Assembly: GCA_007844125.1 (NCBI GenBank)
Contig: CM017558.1
Coordinates: 28,707,101-28,771,100 of the forward strand
DNA: 64,000 nt
Source: Sinonovacula constricta
Taxonomy: Eukaryota > Mollusca > Bivalvia > Cardiida > Solecurtidae
Direction: 5' to 3'
Part shown: piece by piece, positions 41,318 through 54,904 of the stretch
How the letters are laid out: each line of letters begins with the position of its first letter
Numbering within the stretch: position 1 is the first letter of the stretch
Made by a program: the position numbers and the translations under genes
Notes under the pieces: generated by a model
Told to the model about the DNA's origin: nothing
Database searches by the model: none
What the model saw: the letters and a program-made list of their open reading frames with translations, nothing else

Positions 41318-41728
41318 GATACTAAAAGTTAATTTCACTTATAATCAACCATTTTTGTTTAGCTCTTCTAATCGAAATAATACCCCTTTCTTTTCTAAAC
41401 ACTATGGACATTACTTTTCAATGACGTCACTACTTTTGTCAAAACTTATTAAAGAAAATGTCAGCGCTTGGACACTTTTGTATTCATATTGATCAGTTTC
41501 CTTTTCGTTGCTTGCATTTGAGAAACCTACCAGGAAGTGTGAGGTTAGAGCTCAGTTAAACCGGTTTATGAGCGTTCCAAGGCGGTAACTGGCGGGTTTG
41601 TCTTTTAGAATCATTAAAGAATGTTCTTACTTTTCACTTGGCTTGCACGTGAAATACCTTTGTCCTGTGCTTTTTCAGAGTTTGATATATGTTGCAATAC
41701 TCATAGGGCTTTGTCATATATTCTTATG
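41318..41728 (-). mobile_element. LTR-like repeat, 5' LTR of the BEL/Pao relic
   Basis: Homologous to 38222-38650 in the same orientation, with the CRE palindrome TGACGTCA at 41422-41429. Part of the central GC-richer segment present in the other copy ('cccagtcggtccatattgcc') is deleted here. It lies upstream of the gag-pol relic on the minus strand, consistent with a 5' LTR. Confidence 0.66.
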
Positions 41729-41744
41729 AAAAGCATTCAAGACA

Positions 41745-41995
41745 TCAATTTCAGTTGTGGCATTTATCATCTCACTTGTGCTTTTTCTCTCGTCCTGTAA
41801 ATATGAACCAATAAGGTCACCACCTCAACATCATGTTCAAATGTTTCTTCCAGTCTTAATAATGGTTCTTTCAAATTCTCTTTCGTGATAAACTCGCTAT
41901 CAAATATCTCTGATAGGGTAGACTCCATCTCGTGGTGCCGAATCTCCTCCGAATCAGTCTGGCCACGTGCTCCTTTTCCTCCACCCCCATTTCAC
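41745..41995 (-). pseudogene. Possible coding remnant, unrecognised
   Basis: On the minus strand a frame of roughly 50 codons starting near 41930 reads as a charged, helix-like peptide (MESTLSEIFDSEF at the start, LLRLEETFEHDVEVV further on). It then seems to shift frame into DERKSTSEMINATTEIDVL. Composition is protein-like compared with the surroundings. It abuts the outside of the LTR at 41318-41728, so it may be part of a second, nested BEL/Pao copy (gag N-terminus), but I see no diagnostic motif. Confidence 0.35.
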
Positions 41996-43336
41996 GCTAA
42001 ACTTCTCTGTGTAAAACTATATGTCGATGACAATCAATAAACAAAAATATTTGAACCTCGCTCTTCCAATGTTTTCCAGTATAATAAAAGTTATTAGATA
42101 TTTGTAAAGGCACAATAGAACGAAGAAAGGCGACCTTATGGCTACCATGTTTATGTCTATTTTTTTTTCCATCATGCCATAACAATCACACAATCGTGAA
42201 AACTTGCGTTTCTTAAAAGTGGTTTTGATTATACCAGTTGTAAGTGAAAAATAGCCAAACGACGAAAGAACTTGGAAAAGCAAAACTGCAGTAAATTTAA
42301 CGCTTTATGATGATTCAGTGTTATAAATAATGATAGGCTCGACAAACATAATTCCAAACTCAATAGATAAGCTTAGGCTTATCTCTGCTTCTGTTATTCG
42401 ATTTATCTTGCTTTTCATATTTAAAAAAAAAATGATTAAGTCATACTTCTTTTTTATTAAAGATTAGCATATGTACGTTTTCTTTGAAAAATAGCCGATT
42501 ATCAAACGAACTGCATTACTCAGTTTAAAAAGTTACATACATTGATATAAGATATAAAAAAATATCGCAGTATAATTAAAACACAAAAGAAATAATGTGT
42601 GTATTAAATAAATATCAGCTATATATGTTGACTGAAAAAAGAATGGTGGGGGCAGGACACGAAAGAACGATAATTGTGACTAGTTGGGTTCCTTACCGAA
42701 ACTGATGTGTATATCAGTCAGCTAAATAGGGGAGTGTTCTAGTGTAATGTTCCCATTCCATTTGCACACAGTCAAGATAATAATTATATCTCCAGAGATC
42801 TGGGATCTTAAAATTTGTGATGCAGATGACCCGACCTTCAGAGACAGAATGATAGCAGGTAAAGTAATCAAATAAGAAGTGACTAATGTCTCGACACAAG
42901 GACACTATGGGACCATATAATTGGTAAGGGTTAAAATGTGTTTGCTCTGTAACAATGACAAGAGCTTAGCTGACTAATATTTGATTTTTCTACCTTAAAT
43001 TTATTTGAACAATTTTTTGAAACAATGCCATATTGTTTCAAACTTGATTAAACAGTTTTACTTGGTAACGTGGTTTTAAGTTTAACCTAATACAAAGTCG
43101 AAATTCAACGTCGTGTTGCATGTAAATATTTCTCACTGTACCAAATTACATTTATTAAAATACGATTACAATTAGAAATTTTTTACAATAAAAAAAACCA
43201 GCAAAAACACGAAATAAATGTGAGAGCACAGGAGTACTTGACCTCACTATCAACCAAAGGTTGACTTTCTATTTGTGCCATCTCATACAGACAACGCTTT
43301 TATGTGTGCGATGTCAAATACAATAATAAAAAATAT
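41996..43336. other. AT-rich DNA, no gene seen
   Basis: Overlapping short frames at 41997-42283 and 42714-42905 carry no motif. No repeat recognised before the start of copy A. Confidence 0.4.
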
Positions 43337-43730
43337 TGTCGCTTTTCAGCATTCAACATTCTTTAAGGTTAATATGTTATTTTGAGAACCGGATCTGCTA
43401 TTAAAAGTTATCTGATCAAATAAGTTGCAATTACAATTTATTCTCTCTTTTTGTAGGGTGCGCAACGGACTGGATGTACTACTGGTAAGGGCTTAAACCG
43501 GTAAAAATGTTTGAACTTGTTATTTCTTTGAGAGTAGGGATAATTTAAGATTAACATGTCCATTTCTTTTCTATTTCTGTAAATACAAAAATGCAGAGTG
43601 ACGTTATACATTTTAATATCGTAAGTTTTCAATTAACTCTAGACCAGATATTAATAGATCGTTTTTCTTATTGCTGAGTTTACAGAATAAAGATAAAGTG
43701 ATGCATCATCCGCATGATGCTATATTATAT

Positions 43731-44112
43731 AGGACAAAGGTATTCCCAGGCAAGTCAAATATCAAAGTAAGAACAAATATATGTAGAGTCATTTAACAAA
43801 AAGCAACCACCTTGGATTGGTCAGTCGGCAATATGGACCGACTGGGGTGCTTAAACCGAGTTTTCTTTTCAGACCTCTAACCTCGCATTTCCTGATAGGC
43901 AAGCAATGAAAGGAAAACCGATGTGTTTGAGTAGAAATAATGTCCAAGCGCTAAGGTTTTTGCTAAGTTATGATAAAAGTAGTGACACCATTGAAAAAAA
44001 ATTGTCAGCGTCTTGTTTAGAAGCGAGCGATGTATTTTTTGGGGGTTAGAAGAACCGCACAAACATTGTTGGTTGTCTTAAATCACTTCCATTATTCTAA
44101 CTACCAATAAAG
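43731..44112 (+). mobile_element. Solo-type LTR relic in copy A
   Basis: It aligns with 54905-55310 in copy B and, in reverse complement, with 38222-38650. Shared blocks: 'acaaaggtatt', 'agtaagaacaaat', 'cagtcggcaatat.gaccgactgg', 'cctgataggc', 'agtagtgaca'. The CRE palindrome is mutated (agtgacacca). No internal coding sequence flanks it, so it is a solo LTR or fragment that predates the A/B duplication. 'caataaag' near its end could be a polyadenylation signal. Confidence 0.68.
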
Positions 44113-44324
44113 AAGGCACGCACATTGGATTTTGAGATTTCGAGAAGATTTGGCAAAATTTAGGCTGGTAGACGCAACGACGTTCATTAAAAGGCGACGT
44201 ATTGCTTTCGGATATAGTTCAAAGGTAATATAAAGATGAATTAAATTGTTCTGACGAAAGTCATATCAATGTTACAAATCTGAAGCGTGTGTCAGTTTTT
44301 TAATATTATCTTCAAACACATTTT

Positions 44325-44480
44325 TATAGTGGCGCCAGTGGAGAAGAAGTAGAGTCGCCGATTTCTCTGACTGCTTAGCCTTTTACCGCGTGGGTCCGAG
44401 TTCCGATCGATCCAGATATTTGTCTTGGGCCTTCCTCCACTAAATAGCTGGACGTCACTAAAATTATCGTAATTGATGGC
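44325..44480 (+). mobile_element. SINE-D relic in copy A
   Basis: Homologous to 55533-55675. The tRNA-like head 'gtggagaagaagtagagtc' is followed by a B box that is mutated here (GGTCCGAGTTCC) but perfect in copy B. A short body with 'agatatttgtcttggg' and 'aaatagctggacgtcac' follows. The 113-codon minus-strand frame 44292-44633 runs through it and has no supported function. Confidence 0.58.
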
Positions 44481-47400
44481 TGCGACGTATTTCATAAACA
44501 AAACATTTTGTGTGGAATGTTTCGCAATTAGTAAGACTTCAGATAATAAAACCCAAGAAAATGATAGCATAGTGTAGATGTAACGGTTAAGCCACACGCA
44601 ATACATCCATTTTGACGAAGTTGTAAAATTCATTAGGAGAGTATTTAGTATTTACAAATGTAGCAAATTTGGTATGCGTTCCGTGAACAGGCTAGCCGTA
44701 TAGAGTGACTGCAGTTACAAGTAAGCAATACTTAACACTGGAATTCGGTTAGTGCTTAGAAGAAGAAATGTGTGGGGAATAAAAATGGCCCCAAACAGGA
44801 ATAATACTTCAGTAATTAGCTGGACGTCGCCAATAGACCATACTTGTGTCGGTGCGTTGTAACAAAATAGAATACAAAAGAACAATCCCGTCATATTTAG
44901 ATTGCAATATGTACTGATTGACATGTGCATTGCATGTCAGCTGCAAGACTTCCCCCACATCAAAACCTGGATGAGACATACACTTATTAATTAATGGTCA
45001 TATATTCAGAGGAGGTGAATGTCAGTAACTCCAACCGCTAGGCAAAATATCAGCTTTTTCGCTATTATGTTGATTGTTTACGGACTACTTTCTTTATATT
45101 AAATTATCAACAAGGGCGCTGTTTCAACGATCCTATTACAGGGCAAATATCCTGTTATTGAATAATTCAAAACGATAGCGGTATATTTGTCTGGAAAATA
45201 TCTTACTAGGACAAACCGAGAACTTCTGATAAGTTAAGATCAGTTCTTCTCTGGAAAAAAGAAATATTGTACAAATGAAAGCAGTCGAGCACAGTTTTGT
45301 GATTACAGAAAGCATTTTAAGTCACTCCAAATAACTTATACATGTAATATTAAGATTGCTAGTATAAGAACGAACTGTTTTACTGTCAATGTGGTTTCAT
45401 ATCAATTCATTTCGTTTGCTATTACAACAATAGCAATCATATTTGATGCAATGTCGTTATGTTACCCTGTGAAGTGAATGGAACTTTATTGATGCTATGG
45501 TGTTGTAAATTTTTGGTTTTCAATAAATAAAAAATAAATGGACTTTACCATATTCACATTTGTCTACTCTTAAACATTTTCTTACATCTTTACGAAACAA
45601 CTGAAATTTAAAACTTCGAGACGTGCAAATGCTGGACACTTTTGGTAAAAAATTGCACTGCAATGTTATTTAATGTGACTGCGATTAATGGAATAGAAAA
45701 AAAAGATAACTAGCCTGGCAAGTTTAGTGGCGACGTATTAACGTATAATACAAATAGATAAAAATTCATCGGATGTCGTCACACGGGGGTATACAGAAAA
45801 TAATAATGCCAGATGGAAACGCATTCAATGGATGTACTTGTGCAAATCCTAGACAAATTAATGCATAAAGACGAGTTTAACACTTCAGAAAGATCTTTTG
45901 TGAATCCATATGGAATGGTTTAACCCTTTTCCGTATAACAAGTTAAGTATGTTGACTGATTATCAATCTCTTTCTTGTGAATATGTAGGTATTCTTATTA
46001 ATATCTGTTTTTGTAGGCTATTAGTTTAAGCCGTCATCTGGTTTAATGTAAGAAAGTTTCCTACCTATATGGCATCGAAAGTATTTTGCTTACAAACTTC
46101 TGTGCATTTCAGAACAATATGCACGCTAGCCATTGATTTAATCTTATAACGTCTGTCAGCCATTCGATTGTGACTTTCATACTTATTTGTATCCAGAATG
46201 GTATACAGATGACATACTTGATTTGATTGGTCCATGTACTGCACAAACTCTTGGTCGGAAGAAATGAGTTGTCATAAAAAGATTCATAACATGACCAAGA
46301 TATCATAGCAAAGCTTTAAGTACAACAGTGCGGCATGCAGCAAATAATTAAGAGCATTTCAGACAATTTTCCAAAATAAATGCATTTCGAAATCGTGATA
46401 TGATTGCAGAAATCACAAAGTGTGCAGCATGTCCGGTTTAAATTATTCCGCGACTATTCCGTTTCCTCATTAAAAGTTTTGATTTACAATAAAGAAAAAA
46501 GTTGCATGTGTAAAAAAGTCACAACAAAATAGAAAGCCATATACACTGTATGCATGTAAATTACAATTATTATACGTAAGTAGTCATTACCTTAAAGTAT
46601 AACTCTCTTATTACACCGGCCAAAAGCATGTATTGCATAAATGAAAAAAAGATAGATCCATGTAAAAGTTACATTAGATTTCATATTGAATTTGAGGATT
46701 GTCGTAAAATTCTTCATATTGAAAAAAGTATTTGATGTAAGTTTCCTTCTATATCATATATTATTTATGTTCAAACGGGCAATACAGTAATAAAGAAGGA
46801 ACTTTTGTTTATATTTATATATAGTTTATACATCATAATAGTAAGTCACTTATGATAACTGAATTCGTTTACACCCACTTCCTAGACGATTAGTTGGATG
46901 CACGTATGTCTAATTATTAAAAGTGGTTTCGCATCACGTTTGCTTGATTTTTTATCTGACTTAACATTGTATGGAATAATGTTGATTTGAAAGCACTATT
47001 GGTGGCATTTAGCATAAACATGTTTTTGTTAAAATTTGTGCTGTAAATTATTGTTTGCTATTAGAACGTGTCAATGCAATATCCAGGCTCAACATCCAGG
47101 CGGCTCTGCAGTAAACTATTAAAATGAATAGTTCGTCCAACATTTTTCTGACGCTTATAGGGATCAAATCAAAAATGTTGCTGCTGAAATTTCTTGCGCT
47201 TGCTCAATGTAGCAGACGCGCATGTGTGTTGTGTTGAGTGTTACCTGAAATAATATGTTATAGCAGCTCTTATCTAAAGTTGATTCTTTGACATGCTAAA
47301 ATTGACGGTATGCTTGGTACAAGACAAAACAATTTTAGAAAATATATAATTTTTATTACTACTATAGACAAATATAAAATGCGAAATTATATGAATTATT

Positions 47401-50400
47401 TATACATGTCCATTTCAATCCCTCAACTCCATTTCAATGTTTAATTGCCGTTTCTTCCTTTTATTCGTGATTGATAAAATCTATATAACAAAAGGCGATA
47501 TTTCAACTTTTTTAAAAAGGGTATTATCAATAAGAATATCATAATATATATAACTTCACTGAAATGTTCATTATAGTATAATAAGACTAACTATTGCAGA
47601 TTCTTCCGCACTTTTTATGTTTGAATTAAATTAATCTTAAACCAGAATATTTCCACAGATCATTTTCATCCCAGAGAGGAACGTTTAAAAAAGCATGTAA
47701 AAGTAAGTTCTTTATTGACAACTTGACCTATCCTGGTATATCAGAACTTGTGAGTGCAAAAACTTCATGATAGATTATTGGTAAGATGTTAGTCGATTCT
47801 AAATTTCGAGAAAATGTGGAAATTTAACTTGTAACTGCTGTTCTTCATTTTTAACTTATATTATTTATAAATATATATTAATTTTTTTATATAATATTTA
47901 TATATTTTAATAAAAAATGCTAAAAATTTAAAAAACGAACTGTTTTACAGTAAAGTCTTTTGTTGATCCTTTTTCTGATATTTTTGCCAAAGAAAAACAA
48001 CATCTTTAATTTGTTGAAAGAATTTCAAATGTTCATAGATCAAGCGACATTAAAAGCATTAAGAGTAGCAATGTAGTTTGACACTTAAAAATGTCATTTG
48101 CTTAGATGCCGGATTATTGTCAACGTTGTCTTAAAGTAAACCTAAATTATGTACTGAACGTATTATGTGTACCATGTTTTTTTCACTTATTTTTAAATCT
48201 TTCTAAATGAAATACTCAATCTCCTTGGCACAGAATTTACTACGAATTATACAACAGTACAACATTTTAATTTAAGAATGTTTAAACGAATATTTCTGTA
48301 AACGGAATTTATAGGTTTCATGGCAAAGCAGTTAATATTCTCATTTCGCTTTTTTAAAACTATACATCCTGAAAAAGAAAAAGTGTATATCTCAGCTATT
48401 GTTGTAGTATGCTATCTAAGGTATTAACATTTATCAATATATACTATTGTTCATGTTGACATTTAAAGCATAACAACACAATAAACGCGCTTACTAGAAA
48501 AATAAGTGTGTGTTTGCCATTACCATCAATCAAGCGTTGTTATCCTGCCTAATGTTTAATAAGGGAAGAACAGATTTGATTTGCGCCATGTTACAAGGTC
48601 AATTTAGTTTCTACTGGTCGATTATTCACCACCATTACAGCTCCTTTGTGCTTGAACTCTGGAATGGTAGTGACTATTTGAAAAGCGAAAATGTATTGAA
48701 TGATTTTTCTCGATCTTAATGTCCAAACTTCGTGAAGTAATCTGACTTTAATCGCGTCACAAAAATGAACTTATTTTCGGTGTATATTTGACATGGTCAT
48801 CAATTAAAAGTTGATTTTCTAGTAACATTTAGAATTGGTACACATCTCCGGGTTAAGTTAAGATTCGACTCGTGGATCATCACGTCAAACATAAGGCTTT
48901 ATTTTTGTTGCTTGCGTCAGTGGAATAAGGCCAGGGGCTATGCTGCTTGTAATATAATCCTTTTATGATATAAATATCTCAGTACAGTCTAACTTTGTAT
49001 GCTGAAACATCATTGGTATTTTCGTCCGTTTAGATATCTTCGGGGAAACAAATGTATGATAAACGAGGTGATTCATCATATCTGATAGCCATTTGTCGCT
49101 TTATAAAACCTTGAAAACGAAATGCATCTTCAAAGGAAAAGTTAAAGTGCTACACCATATGGCATGAAGTGTTGTTCGATGTATGTCATTCAAGAGTTAT
49201 GATAAATCAGCTAAATGATTCCTGGTTAAAGCAATATAAATTTGCAAGTCTGCTCTATATAACGTATATTTTATGTCTCAAAACGATGTCACATGATAGA
49301 TGACATGTCTGCAATTTTAATAATTGCGTCTTTAATAAATGTTAGCAAGGTTAGCAACTGAATAAAATATCGCCCCAGAATCTCTGTATATCTTTATTTT
49401 TGTCAATCTAAAGTAAACATTGACTCTCACAACATTTTAAATAGTTTTAATCAGCAATGTTTCGTTATTTTGACTATCTTTTTACATTATTAACATAGGC
49501 TGGGCTTAGTAATCTATTTTTGATTGAAAAGCGTTGAAGTTTTACTTCTTTTCTATCAACAAAAGCTACACACAATAGAAAACGTTGTTCTCTGGATCAC
49601 ATAAAATGTTGTTTTAACTGTGAAAGCATGTCATCAAATGTGATAACACGCACAGACACAGTAATCTAAGAACAGGTTTAACCATTAGCGCAAAGCACAA
49701 TGACATAAACATGATTCTTAAACTAATGAGCCGAATTACAACTCTAGACTCTTAGACTTATTAAATGATAAGATAATGGTTAAGAAAAGTTGTTTCCAAA
49801 ACGTTGTCAGTTGACAGCTCTAAATTTAGTTAGAGATAAGATCTGTGAATTTAAATTGCTAAGACTTTAAACATAAGAATTGCATTATTTTAGGATATTC
49901 CATTTTCAAGTGTTGATTTTACAGTTTCTACATTGTTTCAGTATCAGGTTAAATGCATGCTTAAATTTGGCTTGTCTGCACTTTCTGTTTGATATAGGGC
50001 TAAATAGTTGATTTCATACACATGATTTGGCTGTTGTTACCCGAATCAAACATGCTATGAAGGCGTAGAGAGGTAAGAAAGGGATGGAGAAAGCTATGAC
50101 TGCTGTATGGTGTGGCAAAATTCAACAATTTTATTGCTTTTCCCTATATTTCTCACTATGTGAAAGCAAAATTGACTTCTATAATCACAACATAAAATTC
50201 ACTTAAAACAATTTATAAACAGTATATTCTATTTGTATATATAATGATATAAACATAAAATGACAAATTGTAAGAAAATATACACAATTCACAGTAAGGA
50301 AAAGTGTCTGCGTTATTGATTTATACACGCAGACCACTGATAGTGATATAAATTCTGAATAGAAGGACAGATCATTATCGTGAATTTCCTGTAAACATCA

Positions 50401-50745
50401 CCAGAAACAAGCATTAAAACGTTTAATGGTAAAACCACATGCAATATACCCATTCCTTCTGCAAGGTATTTTTATAGACCATTAGAAGATTTTTGACTTG
50501 TTAACGAATTAGGTGAATTAGCTTTACTTTTTTCTAGAAACAGGATAGAAGTGCGCACTTTGTTGTTTACTTGTAGAACCCATGAATCAATATTCAGACT
50601 GGTAACTGGAGATATTTTCAAACGTTTTCATTATTTGAGATACTTTTATTAGTGGCAAACCTTGGGTATTGAGATTTCGAGAGGATTAAGCAAAGCATAA
50701 ATCTGGTTTATTGACGTTTACAGATTATGAACAGAAGAAATAGAG

Positions 50746-51595
50746 CTTTAGCAATATATCGTTGTGAGATAAACAAAATTATGAAAAGGTTTCTTTATAA
50801 TTTTCTATTTATATTGGTTTGAATTTTAATATAATGTGGAAATAAGACAAGACTGCACGACAAAAAATAAAACATCAAAGAGTAATAATCACAATAATAT
50901 TTAAAGCGTTTTAAAGGGGGGATACATCTACGCGAAACGGAATTCAAGTACGCACTTGATAATGTTTGTGGTTCTTTTCTAAACCTATATAAAATATTGC
51001 CCAAAACACTTGCAAAAGATTACCATAAAGCATGTGTATTGTGTATTTAGATTTAAAGAGACAAGATAAATGGCGCGAATATCTATTAACTTATACCCCA
51101 TCAACCGAAAATCAATCACCAGGATGAAAGATCATTTTGGAGAATGTAGTTTTTACTTCTCGAGTTTTAAGCTGAAAACGTCGATCGAGGAAAGAAGTGA
51201 CAAATCTCTCGATACCAAGAAAATTAAATATCGGAATCATTATGCTTTTAACATCCATTGTTTTTTCATTGTTTTGACATAGAGCATGTACGTTCATTGT
51301 CACCTCCTTTTTATTTTACCTTACCCTCTATCGTTCTCTCAATGAAAGATTGGTTATCATCATCACTATTTCTACGGTTCCGGATCTCTGGAGATAAAAT
51401 TATTAATGACTTTATTTCACCCTTTCACATTATCCCTGATTGTGAGTTAACAAATATTTAGATAGAAAGAGTGAGAGAGAGAGAGAAAGAAAGAAAGAAA
51501 GAGAGAGTAAGATATTATCAAACTTATCACTTATTATTTGTATCCAGATGATATTAATAAGGTTATTTTGTTCTGGCGTGTTTCGTATTCCTACA
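50746..51595. other. Segment present in copy A, absent from copy B
   Basis: In B the flanks 'gattatgaacagaag' and 'cagacgatccttatca' are joined near 62472. In A they are separated by about 850 bp holding short unrecognised frames on both strands (50795-51303) and a GA/GAAA purine tract at about 51468-51508. No inverted repeats or target duplication were found at the ends, so I cannot say whether A gained it or B lost it. Copy C does not extend this far to decide. Confidence 0.75.
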
Positions 51596-52787
51596 CAGAC
51601 GATCCTTATCAGCATTTGTTTTTAAAACCACAGACCTTTATTTAGTCACAAAGAGGCATACTGATACGATAAATAACATGTTTGGATAACTATCAGAAAA
51701 AAGGAAATGTGGGTTGCTAACTGACAATATGATGTTAGAAAAAAAAACTTAAGTTGAATGCTAGGTCTTACGTTCGATAGTGCTATACATATTTTGTAAG
51801 ATCTGTTTCGAATTTCAAGCTAGGAAATAATTGGAAATTTAGCTTTTAAAAGCAGATCCATTAAATGGCCATTCGGAATCACATAGGCATCTATTAAACG
51901 AAAGGATAGAACTAAATTTGGCTGATTATTTCCAGTTTAAATAATTATTAGTGGCATTGCACTTTCTTAGCATTTAGAAACGACACATAAAACTTTTGTT
52001 GGGCTGTTTAGCAATGAATATAACCATATAATTATTCAGTTTGTAAATTACGTGGCTTATTTCTTTGAAAATGACAAGTTCCTGGCGGGGTTCTTGCTTT
52101 AAAATTAACTTCCCAAATAACGCATTTGAAAAAGAATGCATGCTGTTTTAAATATGATTAAATAGCTCTATCGATAACGGCACAAAATTGCAAAACATAT
52201 AATACAATGAATGCTGTCACATTTATTGGGGGGATGTGTGCGTAAGAATATTACATTTGGTAAGGTTTATAGACGAAAGGTTCCAAACGACTTTTCGAAC
52301 ACATGGATAGCGACAAAGAGACTGTTAAAAAGGGGTTTATTTTCACAAATATCATCATTTACCACAAGCGTTGACCTGGTAGTTGTATTTGCAATTAAAC
52401 ACAAACAGCAAAAATGTGGGGGGGGGGGCAAAATATTTGAGCGCACATGGGAACTTCAGGTCAAAATAAATCAAACGTTGCTGTTTCTGTCTAGTACCAT
52501 CTCTGACATACGCCATGTTTAAGAAAATAAGAACGAAAGACAGATCGATTATCAACAATCAACAATCGTCAAGGTTATGTGCCATTCTATGGTTCATTAA
52601 AAGTCGTCCGATCAAATAAGCTGCAAGAACACTTTTGTTTTTATGGCATGTTTGTTTCGAAAGTTTGCAACGGACTGTCTGATGTAGTGTGTACAAAGAG
52701 ACTGGTAAAGAAAATATATGCTAAATGTTTAAGAAGGTATCCTCCTGTAAAAAAAAACAACATTTATAGAAGTTTTTTTTATTTATT

Positions 52788-52863
52788 TATTTTATTATTA
52801 TTATTATTATTAGTAGTAGTAGTAGTATTTTTAGTATTATTATTAGTAGTAGTAGTAGTATCA

Positions 52864-52921
<58 letters not shown>
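52788..52921 (+). repeat. (TTA)n with (GTA)n interruption, copy A
   Basis: TTA and TAG/GTA triplets, ending in a long pure TTA run. The same position in copy B (63711-63919) carries a longer GTA-rich version. The frames through it (127 codons here) are repeat-driven. Confidence 0.93.
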
Positions 52922-52922
<1 letters not shown>

Positions 52923-53040
52923 TGATATCATTATTATGATATATCATATTAAAATAGAGTAACTGTTCGTTCAAAGTCAAACAAAATACGTATAAGCCTA
53001 ATGCATAACATTTCAACAGAAAAAGAATACACCAAATAAG

Positions 53041-53815
53041 AAAAATGAAATTATGCATGCAACGAGTCAGTATGAAGAACTGCCATCTTAAACAAATAAA
53101 ACATTTTCTCTGCTTTTGTCAAATAGTTTCTGGATCAGAGAATAAAACATCAGCGTGAGTGATTAAACAAAATATCAAGGACATTTAAGAGACGTTTAAT
53201 GGTTCAGCACACAGAACACGTCCATTCCGGAGACGTGGTATATTTGAGGAAAGCCTGGCTCTTAAATGACAACAAAGGAAGCAAAAAAACTACACAGTTT
53301 TCAATCAGGTTTGAAATACACACTTTCTTAATGAAATTGTCGGTCATTATTTGGATTCATCAAAAATTGGTGGCTAAAATAACTTCATTATTCGGTCTGT
53401 TAATCTAGAAGGCACGCTCATTGGGTTTTGAAATTTCGAGCGGATTTAGCAAAAGTATGGTTTGATTTTTTTACGTATTCAGAGACTTGAAGCCTTATAC
53501 AATGATTGTTTGTAATATGGATAGCAATAATACAGGATTGAGTTTTTACTTTGATTACATATTCAAAATATATTGCAACCTTTATAGGACGTTGTCTGAT
53601 TTCGAATAACAATTGTAATGTTTACAATGACAAGATAATATCTGTCAGACGCAACGTAGCTAATCAAAAAGGCGACGTTTTGCATTTTAGAATTTCAAAT
53701 AAAAAAAGTGAATTAAATTGACCTCTATTTGTTATGTATAATCTTCTCATTTTTTATTTCACGTTTGAACTTTTTATCACTATGAACAAGCATATTTACA
53801 CAATAGTAAAACACT
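53041..53815. other. Junction segment between copies A and B
   Basis: It contains a diverged 'gaaggcacgctcattgggttttgaaatttcgag' block near 53408, related to 44113 and 55305 inside the units and to the 24-29 kb cluster, but is otherwise not obviously repeated here. Two short frames (53199-53408 and 53418-53612) are unrecognised. Confidence 0.5.
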
Positions 53816-54210
53816 TGTCGCTTTTCAGCATTCAACAATCTTTAAGGTTAATATGTTATTCTATGAACTGGATCTGCTATTAAAAGTTATCTGATCAAAT
53901 AAGTTACAATTACAATTTATTCTCTCTTTCTGCATGGTGCGCAACGGACTGGATGATATACTGTTAAGGGTTTAAACCGGTAAAAAATGTTTGAACTTGT
54001 TATTTCTTTAAGAGTAGGGACAGTTTAAAATTTACATGTTTTTTTCTTTTCGATTTCTGTAAATACAAAAATGCAGAGTGGCGTTATATATTTTAATTTC
54101 GTAAGTTTTTAATCAACTCTAGACCAGATATAAAGAGATTATAAAAAAGTCTTAATGCTGAGTTTACATGTTTACGGACTAAATATTAAGGTTAGGCATC
54201 ATACGATATA

Positions 54211-54361
54211 TCATATCATATATATAGATAATATATTAGATATATATATATATATATATAGAATATATATATTATATATATATATATAATATATAGATGA
54301 TATATATAGTATATATATATATATATATATATATTATTATTATTATTATATTATTATTATA
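54211..54361. repeat. TA/TAT-rich tract left of the B-specific SINE
   Basis: Imperfect TA and TTA repeats with short AT palindromes. Absent from copy A. Confidence 0.9.
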
Positions 54362-54665
54362 TTTTATTATATTTATTGGGTGTATCGTCCACCAACAGTA
54401 TTTCAAGTATGTGTCCATTGAAGCGATAGTGTGCCTTCACTGTGGTATAGCATGCCGTGAAAATCCTGGATGATACACACCCAGTCCACATTATCCGACA
54501 ACGGGCCAAATATTCGGAAACTGTACCCTTATATTTGATTTAGCGTAGCAAGGGAGCTATACCACTACCATTTTTAACGACTTTGGTATGTCGCGGCCCG
54601 GGATCGAAACCCGGGGCCTCCCGTACCTGCAGCCGACGCTCTATTGATTGCGCTACCAGGTCCGG
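54362..54665 (-). mobile_element. SINE-A copy 5, only in copy B
   Basis: The body starts 'atttattgggtgtatcgtcc' at about 54370 and ends at the head 'aggtccggta'. The A box region 'attgcgctacc' and a B box (GGTTTCGATCCC with one extra T) are on the minus strand. It sits between two TA tracts, so any target duplication is masked. Copy A has neither the SINE nor the TA tracts, so this gain came after the A/B duplication or was lost from A. Confidence 0.85.
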
Positions 54666-54780
<115 letters not shown>

Positions 54781-54904
54781 GGGCAGCAATTAAATTACAA
54801 ATATCAATCGACTTTAACACATTCGGTTAGATGTTTGCTGCAAAATAAGAATATATGACCTATAAGTCCTAGAAGCACTGCGACATAAACCAAATTTTGA
54901 ATAG

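Larger units (their letters stand above)
43337..53040 (+). repeat. Large tandem unit, copy A (about 9.7 kb)
   Basis: It is collinear with copy B from 'gtcgcttttcagcattcaac' (43339; 53818 in B) to 'caacagaaaaagaatacacca' (about 53015; 63980 in B). Long stretches differ only at scattered bases, clearly much closer than either is to copy C. The unit contains an LTR relic, a SINE-D and a TTA microsatellite but no convincing gene. Differences from B: 850 bp extra at 50746-51595, no SINE-A/TA block, no counterpart of 56118-56705, about 200 bp retained at 47110-47330 that B lost, and about 150 bp lost near 47860 that B and C keep. Confidence 0.9.

Noticed and set aside
44292..44633. 113-codon frame with an 88-codon counterpart at 55558-55824
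   Set aside because: Part of it is antisense to the SINE-D head, and the copies differ by frame-altering indels. The similarity is explained by the segmental duplication.
54224..54361. Terminal inverted repeats of a DNA transposon in the TA-rich tract
   Set aside because: AT palindromes arise trivially in TA/TAT repeats. No target duplication or internal sequence supports an element other than the SINE.
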